Below, one piece after another: positions 11,449-20,427 of a stretch of DNA of 64,000 nt. The stretch's first letter is position 1. Each line of letters starts with the position of its first letter. Under the pieces are notes generated by a model, which saw only the letters and a list, made by a program, of their open reading frames with translations, was not told the origin of the DNA and did not search any database. Position numbers and translations under genes: made by a program. Source of the DNA: Schleiferiaceae bacterium (GTDB lineage: Bacteria > Bacteroidota > Bacteroidia > Flavobacteriales > Schleiferiaceae); contig JAGYKI010000003.1 in NCBI GenBank assembly GCA_018401735.1, positions 124,001 through 188,000 on the forward strand. Reading direction: 5' to 3'.

Positions 11449-11745
11449 ATGAATACACTTAATCCTCGCCAAGAACAAATCATTGGCTTTGTTTTAGGCT
11501 TGCTCCTACCTTTTCTTAGTCTCTATCTTATTTTTTTAGTAAGGCCTGAGCTTTTAGGTGTACAAAGATTTAATTATGAGGTTGTTAAACAGCTAAATGT
11601 CGGTCTGCTAACCTTTGGAATGCTTCTTAATGCCGCCTGCTTTTTTCTGGTTTTACGATTCAATAAAGAGCACATGGGGAACGGTATATTGCAGTCAACC
11701 GTACTGCTGTTAATCCTTATGGTTATTTACAAATTTTTGTTGTAA
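11449..11745 (+). CDS. Small membrane protein between surE and lpxB, function unknown
   Basis: 98 residues with three predicted membrane helices (IIGFVLGLLLPFLSLYLIFL near 11-30, LTFGMLLNAACFFLVLRF near 54-71, and a C-terminal VLLLILMVIYKFLL). I do not recognise a named domain. It lies 35 bp after surE and 63 bp before lpxB on the same strand, which suggests a link to envelope biogenesis but is not evidence of function. Confidence 0.75.
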   Translation: MNTLNPRQEQIIGFVLGLLLPFLSLYLIFLVRPELLGVQRFNYEVVKQLNVGLLTFGMLLNAACFFLVLRFNKEHMGNGILQSTVLLLILMVIYKFLL

Positions 11746-11784
11746 AGTTTTCCAAGGCAGTCTTAAAGGCAGCAGGGCAACACT

Positions 11785-11792
11785 TAATTTTG
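11785..11792 (+). promoter_or_regulatory. Putative -7 promoter box for lpxB
   Basis: TAATTTTG matches the Bacteroidota -7 consensus TAnnTTTG and lies 17 bp upstream of the proposed lpxB start. No convincing -33 TTG is seen at the right distance, so the call is tentative. Confidence 0.4.
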
Positions 11793-11808
11793 GCTCAAAG
11801 TTTTAAAA

Positions 11809-12921
11809 TTGAAATACTACTTAATTGCTGGTGAAGCGAGTGGCGACTTACACGGAGCCAATCTGCTAAAAGCGTTAAAAAAATACGACGGCGCTCCACA
11901 ATTTAAAGCTTGGGGAGGCGATTTAATGGCTGCGCAAGGAGCTTCCTTGGTGAAACATTACCGGGAACTAGCTTTTATGGGCTTTGCAGAAGTTCTTCTC
12001 AATTTGCGCACGATTTTAGGTAATATTAAATTTTGTAAACAAGATATCGTGGCTTTTCAGCCAGATGTACTTATTCTAATCGACTACCCCGGTTTTAATA
12101 TGCGTATTGCAGAATTTGCCAAGAAACAGGGCATCCGGGTAATTTATTATATTTCCCCACAGATATGGGCTTGGAAGAAAAATCGCGTTTTTAAGTTAAA
12201 GCGTGATGTAGATCGCATGCTTACCATTTTACCTTTCGAAAAGGACTTTTATAAGCAATATGATATGGAAGTCGATTTTGTAGGGCACCCCTTACTTGAT
12301 GCGATTTCTGAACGGGCTGCTTTTAATCGAAATGAACGTTTAAAGGAGTTTTCCCTTGCGGGAGATGCGCAGGTATTGGCACTATTGCCAGGAAGCAGAA
12401 GTCAGGAAATAAGAAAGATGTTGCCATTAATGGTGGAAGCAGCAGAAGCAGAGGGTTTAGAATGGATTATAGCGGGCGCTCCTTCACAAGATTTAGCCTT
12501 CTACCAAAAAATAGTGCCGGCTAAAAACTTGAAACTCGTTTTTGGTCGTACCTATGAGATTTTGGAAATTGCCGATTTTGCATTAGTAGCTTCAGGAACA
12601 GCTACTTTGGAAACCGCTTTAATTGGCACGCCCGAAGTGGTTTGTTACAAAGGAAATTGGATCAGTTATTTAATTGCTCGGGTTTTGGTTAAGATTAAAT
12701 ACATTTCTTTGGTTAATCTAATTATGGATCGAGAATTAGTAACGGAACTAATTCAAGAAAACTTTACCCTAGGAAAACTTCAGGCGGAGTTAAGAAAGTT
12801 GGGGGACGATCTTAAGCGTAAACAGTTACTTGAATCCTATCAACAGTTAAGGGAAAAGTTAGGGGGGGCTGGGGCCTCAGAAAAAGCAGCGCAATTGATT
12901 TATGAGGATATTTCGTCTTAG
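11809..12921 (+). CDS. lpxB: Lipid-A-disaccharide synthase
   Basis: GT19 glycosyltransferase joining UDP-2,3-diacylglucosamine and lipid X in lipid A synthesis at the inner membrane. 370 residues. The N-terminal GEASGDLHGANL, then GFAEVL, YYISPQIWAWKKNR, VGHPLLD, LLPGSRSQEI and ASGTATLETAL are diagnostic. The start is a TTG: translation from there gives M-KYYLIAGEASGD, exactly where LpxB proteins begin, and no ATG fits. The 3' end overlaps the next gene by 20 bp. Its presence shows a Gram-negative envelope with lipid A. Confidence 0.96.
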   Translation: MKYYLIAGEASGDLHGANLLKALKKYDGAPQFKAWGGDLMAAQGASLVKHYRELAFMGFAEVLLNLRTILGNIKFCKQDIVAFQPDVLILIDYPGFNMRIAEFAKKQGIRVIYYISPQIWAWKKNRVFKLKRDVDRMLTILPFEKDFYKQYDMEVDFVGHPLLDAISERAAFNRNERLKEFSLAGDAQVLALLPGSRSQEIRKMLPLMVEAAEAEGLEWIIAGAPSQDLAFYQKIVPAKNLKLVFGRTYEILEIADFALVASGTATLETALIGTPEVVCYKGNWISYLIARVLVKIKYISLVNLIMDRELVTELIQENFTLGKLQAELRKLGDDLKRKQLLESYQQLREKLGGAGASEKAAQLIYEDISS

Positions 12922-14080
12922 ACTAATTTTTGTTTTACTCCTTTCAGCTTCAGCGATTCAGGCGATGGAATTGCGGGTTCGTCTTTTTTCCGCATCTGAC
13001 GTAAGTGAAACTATTATTACTACCGATAGTATTGATTTTTGCCTTTTAGCTTTAGATGAGCAAGGAAAGATCATTGATACTATTTACGATGTTTTCGCCG
13101 ATGATAGTCTGCGCACTTTTTATTTAAGCAGCACGCCACAGGGGCTTTCGCTAAAGCGAGGAAAGACTGGATTAGGTTTTTATAAAACGGTATTGTTTCA
13201 AGGTTTAGATTCCTTGCAGCAGTTTCGTATCCGTGCCAATAAAAAGGAAAGAGCCTATTACGGTGACCTAGAGATCTCAAACCGTAGCAATCATCTGCAT
13301 TTAATCAACCGCGTTAATTTAGAGCTTTACGTAGCAGGGGTGGTGGAGAGCGAGGCGGGACATGTGCCTGAGCTAGAGTTCTTTAAAGCCCAGGCCGTTT
13401 TAGCACGCACTTTTGCATTAAAGAACTTGGGTAAACATGCCAAGGAAGGTTACAATCTTAAAGATGACGTAAGCTCGCAGGTTTATCATTCTCGTGCTCA
13501 TTACACTCATAAGAAGCTCATTGAACGGGCAGTATCTTTAACCCGAGATACGATATTAGTAAGCAGCGATTGCGAGCCGATTCTTAGCGTTTTTCATGCT
13601 AATAGCGGAGGCTTTACGGTTAATTCAGAAGATGTTTGGTTGCGCTCCATCGACTATTTGAAAGCCGCAGAAGATAGCTACAGCGTTGGGGTTGGTTCCT
13701 ACAAATGGACCAAGGAAATTCCGAAAGAAAGGTACTTTACTTATTTTTCCAAAATGATGGGCGTGAAGAACACGCTCGAGTTCCAAAAGGCGGTCCTTAA
13801 CTTACATTTAGAAGGGCGGCAAAGTCATTTTAACTACCAAGGGAGAAGTCTTAAGCTTACCAAGGTTCGCAACGACTTTAAGCTAAAATCAACCTATTTC
13901 AAGGCCGAAATAAAAGGAGATCAGATTCTGCTGAATGGTTTCGGCTTCGGTCATGGAGTAGGATTATCGCAAGACGGGGCTATTGCCATGAGTAAACAAG
14001 GATTTACATACAAGGAAATTTTATGTTACTATTTCCAATCCGTTGACCTAGAGTCTTTACAGTACCGTCAGTTACCCTAG
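12902..14080 (+). CDS. Secreted SpoIID/LytB-domain protein
   Basis: 392 residues with a clear signal peptide (RLIFVLLLSASAIQA, cleavage near residue 21). The C-terminal half carries the SpoIID/LytB domain: YVAGVVESEAGHVPELEFFKAQAVLARTFA, then VFHANSGGFT and the terminal GFGFGHGVGLSQDGA. SpoIID itself is a peptidoglycan lytic transglycosylase. In Bacteroidota the role is undefined but probably cell-wall related. The start overlaps the lpxB end by 20 bp, so the two are coupled. Confidence 0.9.
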   Translation: MRIFRLRLIFVLLLSASAIQAMELRVRLFSASDVSETIITTDSIDFCLLALDEQGKIIDTIYDVFADDSLRTFYLSSTPQGLSLKRGKTGLGFYKTVLFQGLDSLQQFRIRANKKERAYYGDLEISNRSNHLHLINRVNLELYVAGVVESEAGHVPELEFFKAQAVLARTFALKNLGKHAKEGYNLKDDVSSQVYHSRAHYTHKKLIERAVSLTRDTILVSSDCEPILSVFHANSGGFTVNSEDVWLRSIDYLKAAEDSYSVGVGSYKWTKEIPKERYFTYFSKMMGVKNTLEFQKAVLNLHLEGRQSHFNYQGRSLKLTKVRNDFKLKSTYFKAEIKGDQILLNGFGFGHGVGLSQDGAIAMSKQGFTYKEILCYYFQSVDLESLQYRQLP

Positions 14081-14156
14081 TTTTCTTATCTGTGTAAACC
14101 AAATGCTAGAGGTAGATTAATTTTTAGCAATAAATTAGGCTTGCCTTTAAAAATCC

Positions 14157-14164
14157 TATATTTG
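14157..14164 (+). promoter_or_regulatory. Promoter -7 box for the polysaccharide/exosortase operon
   Basis: TATATTTG matches TAnnTTTG exactly and lies 46 bp upstream of the dehydratase gene. A TTG at 14141 is a possible but closely spaced -33 element. This would drive the coupled set from 14211 to 18795. Confidence 0.6.
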
Positions 14165-14210
14165 CACAAGCTGGGGGGAGCAGTAATGGTAACTAAAATA
14201 TTAAAGGTTT

Positions 14211-16145
14211 ATGCTAAGGAAAATTATCCTTCGTAATTCTGATCGTTTTTTATCCCGCTGGATCGTACTGGTTTTTGATTTATTAGTAATATCAGCAACT
14301 TACCAAGCTTCCGCAGTTTTACGATATAATTTTGAGATTTCGGAAGTGCCTCCAGGCCTAATTTTAACAAAACTCCCTTTTCTCCTAATTTCTTACCTGA
14401 TAGGCTTTACCATTAGTAAATCCCACGTTGGCGTTATACGCCATACTGGTATTACTGACGCCTACGCCATTTTTAGAGGGGGCTTAATTTCTCTACTTAT
14501 ATTATCTTTTGGTAGCAACTTAGCTTTCTATTATGAGCCCCAGTTAATGGATTTCCTCGTAATTCCTAACTCCGTATTAGTCATTCATTTTTTATTGGGT
14601 ATTGTTGTTCTTATTGGTTCACGTTTTGCCGTTAAAATTCTCTTCTTCCGCTTCCAAACTCAAACTAAAATTAAGGCGACTAGCGTCATGATTTACGGGG
14701 CAGGTGCCTCGGGAGTAATTACTAAAAACACCTTAGAGCACGATACTAGTCGTGAATATGACATAGTTTGTTTCATTGATGATAATCCTAAGAAAATAGG
14801 AAAGTCCATAGAAGGTATCCCAATTTTACCAAACGAAAAGGCTTTTAGTGACCTGTTCTTATCAAAGAATAAGGTGGATCAAGTAATTCTTTCCATTCAA
14901 ACTGGTATATCGGTAAAAAGGAAAAATGAAATTGTAGATCAATGTTTAAATCTAGATCTAAAAGTTAAAGTGATTCCTCCGGTTGATAGCTGGATTCAAG
15001 GAGAACTGAGTACTAAGCAAATTAAATCTGTACGGATCGAAGACTTGTTAGAACGCGAAGAAATTAAGCTGGATAGTCAAAATGTACAGCGCGAAATTGA
15101 AGGTAAAAAGGTATTAATTACCGGGGCAGCAGGTTCTATCGGTAGTGAAATAGTAAGACAGGTATTACATTATAAGCCTAAACAAGTGATTTTGCTGGAT
15201 CAGGCTGAATCGCCGATGTATGAGCTAAGTCTAGAGTTGAAAAATAGATTTAAAAACTTCGACGATATCGCCGAATGTGTAATTGCCGATGTACGGGATC
15301 GTTTGCGTTTGGAAAAAGTTTTCAGGGCCTTCAGTCCAGATATTATTTTTCATGCGGCTGCTTATAAGCACGTTCCCTTAATGGAGGACAATCCTTATGA
15401 GGCAGTAGGGGTAAATGTTCTCGGCACCAAAAACATGGCAGACCTCGCGGTAGAATTTGGCGTTGCTAAATTTGTTATGGTTAGTACCGATAAAGCAGTT
15501 AATCCAACCAATGTAATGGGCGCCACCAAGCGGACTGCCGAACTTTACACCCAAAGCTTGGGTTCAAAAGATAATGTTGGTACTCAGTTTATAACCACGC
15601 GTTTTGGCAATGTTTTGGGATCAAATGGTTCGGTGATTCCTGTATTTAGAAGACAGTTGGAAAAAGGTGGGCCTATCACCTTAACCCATAAAGATATTAC
15701 TCGTTATTTCATGACGATTCCTGAAGCTTGTAACTTGGTTTTGGAAGCGGGCTCAATGGGTCATGGTGGCGAAATTTTTGTTTTTGACATGGGCGACTCC
15801 GTTAAGATTTATGATCTCGCTAAGAAAATGATTAAGCTATCTGGCTTTGAATTGGGCAAAGACATGGAGATTTTGGAGGTGGGTTTACGTCCGGGTGAAA
15901 AGCTTTATGAGGAACTACTTACAGGTAAAGAGAATACCTTGGAAACGCATCATCCGAAAATTATGATTGCGCAAACGACAAAAATGGATGCACATGCCAT
16001 ACAACTTGCCTTAGAAAGAGTGCGTATGGCATTACTTTCAAATGATAATTTAGAGTTAGTAGCTTCTTTAAAAAGCATGGTGCCAGAGTTTATTAGCAAT
16101 AATTCAATTTATGAGTCTTTAGACCTACACGCGCAAGCTAAATGA
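14211..16145 (+). CDS. WbpM/FlaA1-family nucleotide-sugar 4,6-dehydratase, membrane-anchored
   Basis: 644 residues. Four N-terminal membrane helices (about residues 15-150), a first Rossmann-like domain (MIYGAGASGVITKNTL), then the catalytic SDR domain starting at about residue 303 (TGAAGSIGSEIVRQ). Other motifs are DVRDRLRLEKVF, HAAAYKHVPLME, STDKAVNPTNVMGATKR and RFGNVLGSNGSVIP. The usual catalytic Tyr of YxxxK is Met (VMGATK), as in WbpM/PglF UDP-GlcNAc 4,6-dehydratases. It probably makes a dideoxy-sugar precursor for capsule, O-antigen or protein glycans. Its stop overlaps the next start (ATGA). Confidence 0.93.
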   Translation: MLRKIILRNSDRFLSRWIVLVFDLLVISATYQASAVLRYNFEISEVPPGLILTKLPFLLISYLIGFTISKSHVGVIRHTGITDAYAIFRGGLISLLILSFGSNLAFYYEPQLMDFLVIPNSVLVIHFLLGIVVLIGSRFAVKILFFRFQTQTKIKATSVMIYGAGASGVITKNTLEHDTSREYDIVCFIDDNPKKIGKSIEGIPILPNEKAFSDLFLSKNKVDQVILSIQTGISVKRKNEIVDQCLNLDLKVKVIPPVDSWIQGELSTKQIKSVRIEDLLEREEIKLDSQNVQREIEGKKVLITGAAGSIGSEIVRQVLHYKPKQVILLDQAESPMYELSLELKNRFKNFDDIAECVIADVRDRLRLEKVFRAFSPDIIFHAAAYKHVPLMEDNPYEAVGVNVLGTKNMADLAVEFGVAKFVMVSTDKAVNPTNVMGATKRTAELYTQSLGSKDNVGTQFITTRFGNVLGSNGSVIPVFRRQLEKGGPITLTHKDITRYFMTIPEACNLVLEAGSMGHGGEIFVFDMGDSVKIYDLAKKMIKLSGFELGKDMEILEVGLRPGEKLYEELLTGKENTLETHHPKIMIAQTTKMDAHAIQLALERVRMALLSNDNLELVASLKSMVPEFISNNSIYESLDLHAQAK

Positions 16146-17752
16146 AGAAGCTCTTAATCTGTCTTTTGGTTTTTGGTTTAAACCCAGCTAGAATTCAAGC
16201 TCAATATCTCTATCAGCATCTAAATGTCCTTAATAATTTAAGGTCAGAATCTCGTTTGTATGAATTAGACGTAGATTTTCACAGTTCGGTTCGGCCCCTC
16301 AATCAGACTCAGATGGAGGAAGTGCAACAGTCGCAAGAGCACCAATATAATACAAACGCATCTTGGTTTAACCGCAAAGCTTGGAACGAGCATTTGGTGA
16401 AAGTTGATGAAGCGAAATATGCCATTACCATTGATCCCTTGGTCAATTTTCAGTTGGGACTGGAAGCAGGGGAAGAGCAGTATCGCTATATCAATACACG
16501 CGGTTACTTGTTAGAAGGCCGTATCGGTAAAAACTTAACTTTCTATTCTACCTTTCTAGAGAATCAGGGACGTTTTGCTAATTACATCACTCAATATGCT
16601 AGTCGCAGAAGAGTAATTCCAGGCCAAAGTAGCCCTATAAGAGGATTTGGTGACGGAGGTTTTGACTATGGCTTTGTAGCAGGCGAGGTAAGTTATAATC
16701 CCAATGAATTTTTTGCTTTTACGGCCGGTCAGGGACGAAATTTTTTAGGCGAAGGATATCGCTCAATGCTCCTTTCAGATGGAAGTTTCAGCTACCCTTT
16801 TTTCCGAATTGAGACTACTTTTTGGAAGTTTAAATACGTGAACTTATGGACGCAGATGTACGATTTGCGGCGTGAAGCCATGATTACTCCTGGAAATTTT
16901 GCGCGCAAATATCTCAGCGCACACTATTTAAGTATTAATATTAGCCCTCGCCTTAATTTTAGTGTTTTTGAAGCTATTATGTTTGGCGATAGTACCCAAC
17001 AAGAAGGCTTAGATGTTAGCTTTTTAAACCCCATCATTTTTTATCGTCCCGTTGAATTCGCAGTGGGTTCTCGCAATGGTAATGCGTTGTTAGGAGCGGC
17101 ATTTTCCTATAAAACCTTTAAAAAACAAATGCTTTACGGGCAGTTTGTTTTAGATGAATTTCAATTGTCAGCGATTTTAGCGCAAGAAGGCAGCTGGGTA
17201 AATAAATATGGCTTTCAGTTAGGCTACAAAATGTACGATGCTTTTAAGGTGAAAGGTTTATTTCAACGATTGGAGTATAATACCGCTCGCCCACACACCT
17301 ACCAGCATAGAGAAGTTTTAACTAATTACGCCCATTACGGATCACCCTTAGCGCATCCTTGGGGTGCTAATTTTCATGAGTTAATCTATCAAGCTATTTA
17401 CCAGAAAAACCGCTGGGAAGGAGATGTGCAATTTAATTTTGGCAGAATGGGTGCGGATGCGGCTGGCTCTAACTGGGGCTCTGATATTTACCTATCTTAC
17501 GAAAGTAGAGAGCAAGATTTAGGTAATGAAATTGGTCAAGGTATCAGCGCAAATTATTTTTATTTGCAAGCTAGAGCTGCTTATGTAGTTAATCCGAGCA
17601 GTAATTTGAAATTAGAATTAGGCTTACGATACCGAAATTTCTCTCCTGATGTAGCCGAAAATGTAAAAACTACCGCTATGCTCAACCAGGAAAGCGCCAT
17701 GCTTATCTTTGGTCTGAGAACGGAAATGTTTAATCGCTATTACGATCTGTAG
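16142..17752 (+). CDS. Wzi-like capsule assembly outer-membrane protein
   Basis: 536 residues with a signal peptide (LLICLLVFGLNPARIQA) and a long series of alternating hydrophobic/polar strands rich in aromatic residues, as in an outer-membrane beta-barrel. Composition and segments such as GQGRNFLGEGYRSMLLSD and FLNPIIFYRP resemble the capsule-assembly Wzi family as found in Flavobacteriia, where it often neighbours polysaccharide genes. It is translationally coupled to the dehydratase (ATGA overlap) and followed by xrtF 4 bp later. A role in holding exported polysaccharide at the cell surface is inferred. Confidence 0.8.
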   Translation: MKKLLICLLVFGLNPARIQAQYLYQHLNVLNNLRSESRLYELDVDFHSSVRPLNQTQMEEVQQSQEHQYNTNASWFNRKAWNEHLVKVDEAKYAITIDPLVNFQLGLEAGEEQYRYINTRGYLLEGRIGKNLTFYSTFLENQGRFANYITQYASRRRVIPGQSSPIRGFGDGGFDYGFVAGEVSYNPNEFFAFTAGQGRNFLGEGYRSMLLSDGSFSYPFFRIETTFWKFKYVNLWTQMYDLRREAMITPGNFARKYLSAHYLSINISPRLNFSVFEAIMFGDSTQQEGLDVSFLNPIIFYRPVEFAVGSRNGNALLGAAFSYKTFKKQMLYGQFVLDEFQLSAILAQEGSWVNKYGFQLGYKMYDAFKVKGLFQRLEYNTARPHTYQHREVLTNYAHYGSPLAHPWGANFHELIYQAIYQKNRWEGDVQFNFGRMGADAAGSNWGSDIYLSYESREQDLGNEIGQGISANYFYLQARAAYVVNPSSNLKLELGLRYRNFSPDVAENVKTTAMLNQESAMLIFGLRTEMFNRYYDL

Positions 17753-17756
17753 TTAT

Positions 17757-18344
17757 ATGTTGAAAGAGTTTAAACCAACCATTTTGTTTTTGGTAAAGTT
17801 CTTTGCCATTTACTTGGTGTTCAGTACCCTTTATGGAATTTATATTTCCGGTTTCGACAAAGAGAAGGTGTTAGATCCTATTACCAGAGTGGTAGCCAAT
17901 AATTGTGTTTCCACCGCTTCAGCAATGGGTTATGAAACGGAAGTGGTGCAAGACGATCATCTGCGCATGGAAACCGAAGAAGAACAAACTTTTGATAGTA
18001 TCTGGCTCAATAAGGTTTATGCAGTTTCGGTGGAGGAAGGTTGTAATGGTGTAAATATTATGATTCTCTTTGCCGCCTTTGTGGTAGGCTTTGGTGGCCG
18101 CATAAAAAATATGCTTTGGTTTATTCCTCTAGGTTTACTTTTCATTCATCTCGCAAATATTGGCAGACTGTTACTTTTAAGCTTGCTTAATGTAGAGTGG
18201 GGCGGCAGAGGCTTTCACTTTTTTCATAAATACGGCTTTACCGCGGTTTTATATCTTGCCATTTTAGTGCTTTGGTATCTTTGGGTAATGCATCTCAATG
18301 GGAATACCGCCATAAAAAATAAATCCTTAGATCAGAATGCTTAA
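17757..18344 (+). CDS. xrtF: Exosortase family protein XrtF
   Basis: 195 residues with about five membrane helices. Exosortases are integral-membrane cysteine transpeptidases that process C-terminal sorting signals. The catalytic triad can be seen: Cys96 in VEEGCNGVNIMILF, Arg137 in HLANIGRLLLLSLLN and His154 or His157 in RGFHFFHKYGF. The short length and the partner gene immediately downstream (8-bp overlap) identify the Flavobacteriia XrtF type. It follows two polysaccharide genes, which fits the known link between exosortases and exopolysaccharide loci. I found no XrtF sorting-signal substrate in the window. Confidence 0.9.
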   Translation: MLKEFKPTILFLVKFFAIYLVFSTLYGIYISGFDKEKVLDPITRVVANNCVSTASAMGYETEVVQDDHLRMETEEEQTFDSIWLNKVYAVSVEEGCNGVNIMILFAAFVVGFGGRIKNMLWFIPLGLLFIHLANIGRLLLLSLLNVEWGGRGFHFFHKYGFTAVLYLAILVLWYLWVMHLNGNTAIKNKSLDQNA

Positions 18345-18795
18345 AGGTTTTGGATACGCGCGAGCCCTTTTTGTACTACTAGGTGCCGTAGGGCTCTTCT
18401 TCGTTTATTTTTTTCAGCATTACCTTGATTTTCATTCGGTCCTATTTAAAGGCGAGTGGCCACAAGAATTAAATTACTCTACTGATTTTGCTGATGTAGA
18501 AACCTTTCCTTTTGTCGTAAACAAGGTGGGACGTTACTTATTAAATGACCTTTTTACCATTGCTATCATTTATGGTTTATTCTACGAAAAGAAGTATTTG
18601 CGTTTTGCTTTTATGGTCTTGCTATTTGGATTGGTATTTTTATTGCCTACTTATCTTTTTATATACCTAGCAAAACCTGAAGGTTTTAGCTCTCTCATCA
18701 GCCATCTACATCGCATTGTTTTAAACCCGGTGCTTATGATGCTGCTTATCCCAGCTTACTTCTATCAGAGAAGCTTAGCCAAGGATGATGAATAA
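18337..18795 (+). CDS. Exosortase F system-associated membrane protein
   Basis: 152 residues with four predicted membrane helices: one near the start (FVLLGAVGLFFVYFFQHY), two in the middle and one near the C-terminus. The segment FPFVVNKVGRYLLNDLFTIAIIYGLFYEKKYLRFA is the typical core of the small protein that follows xrtF. Its start lies 8 bp inside xrtF, so it is coupled. Its function is unknown; a chaperone or complex partner role is a guess from constant gene pairing. Confidence 0.85.
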   Translation: MLKGFGYARALFVLLGAVGLFFVYFFQHYLDFHSVLFKGEWPQELNYSTDFADVETFPFVVNKVGRYLLNDLFTIAIIYGLFYEKKYLRFAFMVLLFGLVFLLPTYLFIYLAKPEGFSSLISHLHRIVLNPVLMMLLIPAYFYQRSLAKDDE

Positions 18796-18833
18796 TTTAA
18801 ATTTATCGTAAACATTCTTCTACTTTTTGTGTT

Positions 18834-18870
18834 TTGTTGTTGCAACATCAAATAAGATGATGTACTTTTG
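18834..18870 (+). promoter_or_regulatory. Promoter of the YceI gene
   Basis: TACTTTTG at 18863-18870 is a perfect TAnnTTTG -7 box, with several TTG triplets at 18834-18842 about 20-26 bp upstream as -33 candidates. The start codon is 33 bp downstream. Confidence 0.7.
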
Positions 18871-18903
18871 TTCAGTGTTTAAACATTAAAATTATTTTTA
18901 AAA

Positions 18904-19593
18904 ATGAAGATCAATAACAAGATTATCGCCTTAGTCTTTTCAAGCGCTTTAGTAGCTTGTAACAATGCACCTGAAACAGCAGTAGATGCTACAGATGCCC
19001 AAGAAGTGAATGCAGAAACTGCGGAAGCAGCTACCTACACTGTAAATACAAGTACCGAAGAAGTAGTTTGGGAAGGTTACAAAACATTTGCCCTAGGCGA
19101 TTCTCACAATGGAACCATTGAGGTAAGTGAAGGTAGCTTTATCGTTGAAGGAGATCAGTTAGTAGGAGGTTCATTCATTATTGATATGACATCTATCAAC
19201 GATCTTGACTTAGCTGAAAGCCCCGAGTACAAAGCAAAATTAGAAGGTCACTTAAAGAGTGGCGATTTCTTTGCAGTAGATTCTTTCCCGACTGCTAAAT
19301 TCGAGATTACTGCAGCTGAGGCTGTAGCTGCTGGAGATACTAGCGGTGCAACTCATAACATCAGCGGTAACCTAACTTTACGTGGTATTACCAAAAACGT
19401 TACTATTCCTGCAATGGTAGAAATGACGGATGCTGGTATTAACTTTGCCACTCCAGAGTTTGTGATTGATCGCAGCCAGTGGAATGTTAAATTCCGTTCC
19501 ACTTCTTTCTCTGAATTTGCTGATATCGCTAAAGACAATATTATCGATAATAACATAAAGCTTTCAGTAAAGCTTTCTGCAACTAAAGCTTAA
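18904..19593 (+). CDS. YceI-family lipoprotein
   Basis: 229 residues. A lipoprotein signal peptide ends in the lipobox LVAC (Cys at about residue 20), followed by an Ala/Glu-rich linker and a YceI beta-barrel domain (VVWEGYKTFALGDSHNGTI, then GGSFIIDMTSIND, FPTAKFEITA, ISGNLTLRGITKNVTIPA and INFATPEFVIDRSQWNVKF). YceI proteins bind polyisoprenoids or similar amphiphiles in a lipocalin-like pocket; the ligand here is unknown. It has its own promoter and terminator and appears monocistronic. Confidence 0.93.
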   Translation: MKINNKIIALVFSSALVACNNAPETAVDATDAQEVNAETAEAATYTVNTSTEEVVWEGYKTFALGDSHNGTIEVSEGSFIVEGDQLVGGSFIIDMTSINDLDLAESPEYKAKLEGHLKSGDFFAVDSFPTAKFEITAAEAVAAGDTSGATHNISGNLTLRGITKNVTIPAMVEMTDAGINFATPEFVIDRSQWNVKFRSTSFSEFADIAKDNIIDNNIKLSVKLSATKA

Positions 19594-19618
19594 TCATTTA
19601 ATCTTTAGATTTGGTTTT

Positions 19619-19650
19619 AAAAGCCGCTGGTTCATTCAGCGGCTTTTTTT
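19619..19650 (+). terminator. Terminator of the YceI gene
   Basis: AAGCCGCTG and CAGCGGCTT form a perfect 9-bp stem with a 7-nt loop, followed by seven T's on the plus strand. It lies 26 bp after the stop. Confidence 0.92.
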
Positions 19651-19672
19651 ATTTTCGGGCGAAACCTTAATT

Positions 19673-20371
19673 ATGTCTGAATATAAAGAACGCTTGGCCA
19701 TTAAGAGTTGGGCAGAGGACGATCGTCCACGTGAAAAGTTTAGCAGCAAGGGCCGCTCTGCTCTTAGTGATGCGGAATTAATCGCCATACTTATTGGTAG
19801 TGGTAACCGACAAGAGTCGGCGGTTGACCTTTCCAAGCGTATTTTAAATTCAGTGGAAGGTAACCTAAATCAATTAGCGCGTTTAACTTTACAAGACTTA
19901 ATGGCCTTTAAAGGGATCGGAGAAGCGAAAGCTATATCTATAGCTACTGCTCTAGAAATTGGTAAACGCAGAAATCTGTCGGATGCTTTAGAGCGGAAGA
20001 GTATCAAAAGTAGTGGCGCGGCATACAGCATCTTACAGCCTCTAATTGGTGATATAGCCCACGAAGAATTTTGGGTTTTGTACCTAAACAATCACAACAA
20101 ATTAATTCGCCCAGTTTGTATCAGTAAAGGGGGTATAACAGGAACCGTAGTTGATCTGCGACAGATTTTCAATATTGCTTTACGGGAGCAAGCTACCTCT
20201 ATAATTCTAGGGCATAATCACCCCAGCGGTAATACTAAGCCTAGTCAAGCGGACCTTAACTTAACCCGAAAAATAGGCGAGTCAGGTAAGATTCTCGATA
20301 TTTCCGTTTTGGACCATATTATTGTTACCGAAAAGGCCTACTACAGTTTTCGCGATGAAGGGGATATTTAG
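19673..20371 (+). CDS. radC: RadC-family JAB1/MPN protein
   Basis: 232 residues. An N-terminal helix-hairpin-helix region (LSDAELIAILIGSG, then DLMAFKGIGEAKAISIATALEIGKR) precedes a C-terminal JAMM metalloprotease-like domain with HNHPSGNTKPSQAD near residue 182. RadC was named as a DNA repair protein, but its real activity is unsettled. It begins just after the YceI terminator and ends 56 bp before the deacetylase gene. Confidence 0.95.
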   Translation: MSEYKERLAIKSWAEDDRPREKFSSKGRSALSDAELIAILIGSGNRQESAVDLSKRILNSVEGNLNQLARLTLQDLMAFKGIGEAKAISIATALEIGKRRNLSDALERKSIKSSGAAYSILQPLIGDIAHEEFWVLYLNNHNKLIRPVCISKGGITGTVVDLRQIFNIALREQATSIILGHNHPSGNTKPSQADLNLTRKIGESGKILDISVLDHIIVTEKAYYSFRDEGDI

Positions 20372-20394
20372 TCTAATGCCTCAGGTTATAAGTA

Positions 20395-20423
20395 TTTGAT
20401 TTCCGAATTAGCCTCTATCTTTG
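20395..20423 (+). promoter_or_regulatory. Promoter of the deacetylase operon, very close to its start codon
   Basis: TTTG at 20395-20398, 17 bp, then TATCTTTG at 20416-20423, matching both Bacteroidota promoter elements. The ATG at 20428 lies only 4 bp past the -7 box, so the transcript would start at or next to the start codon (leaderless). Confidence 0.7.
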
Positions 20424-20427
20424 CAAT

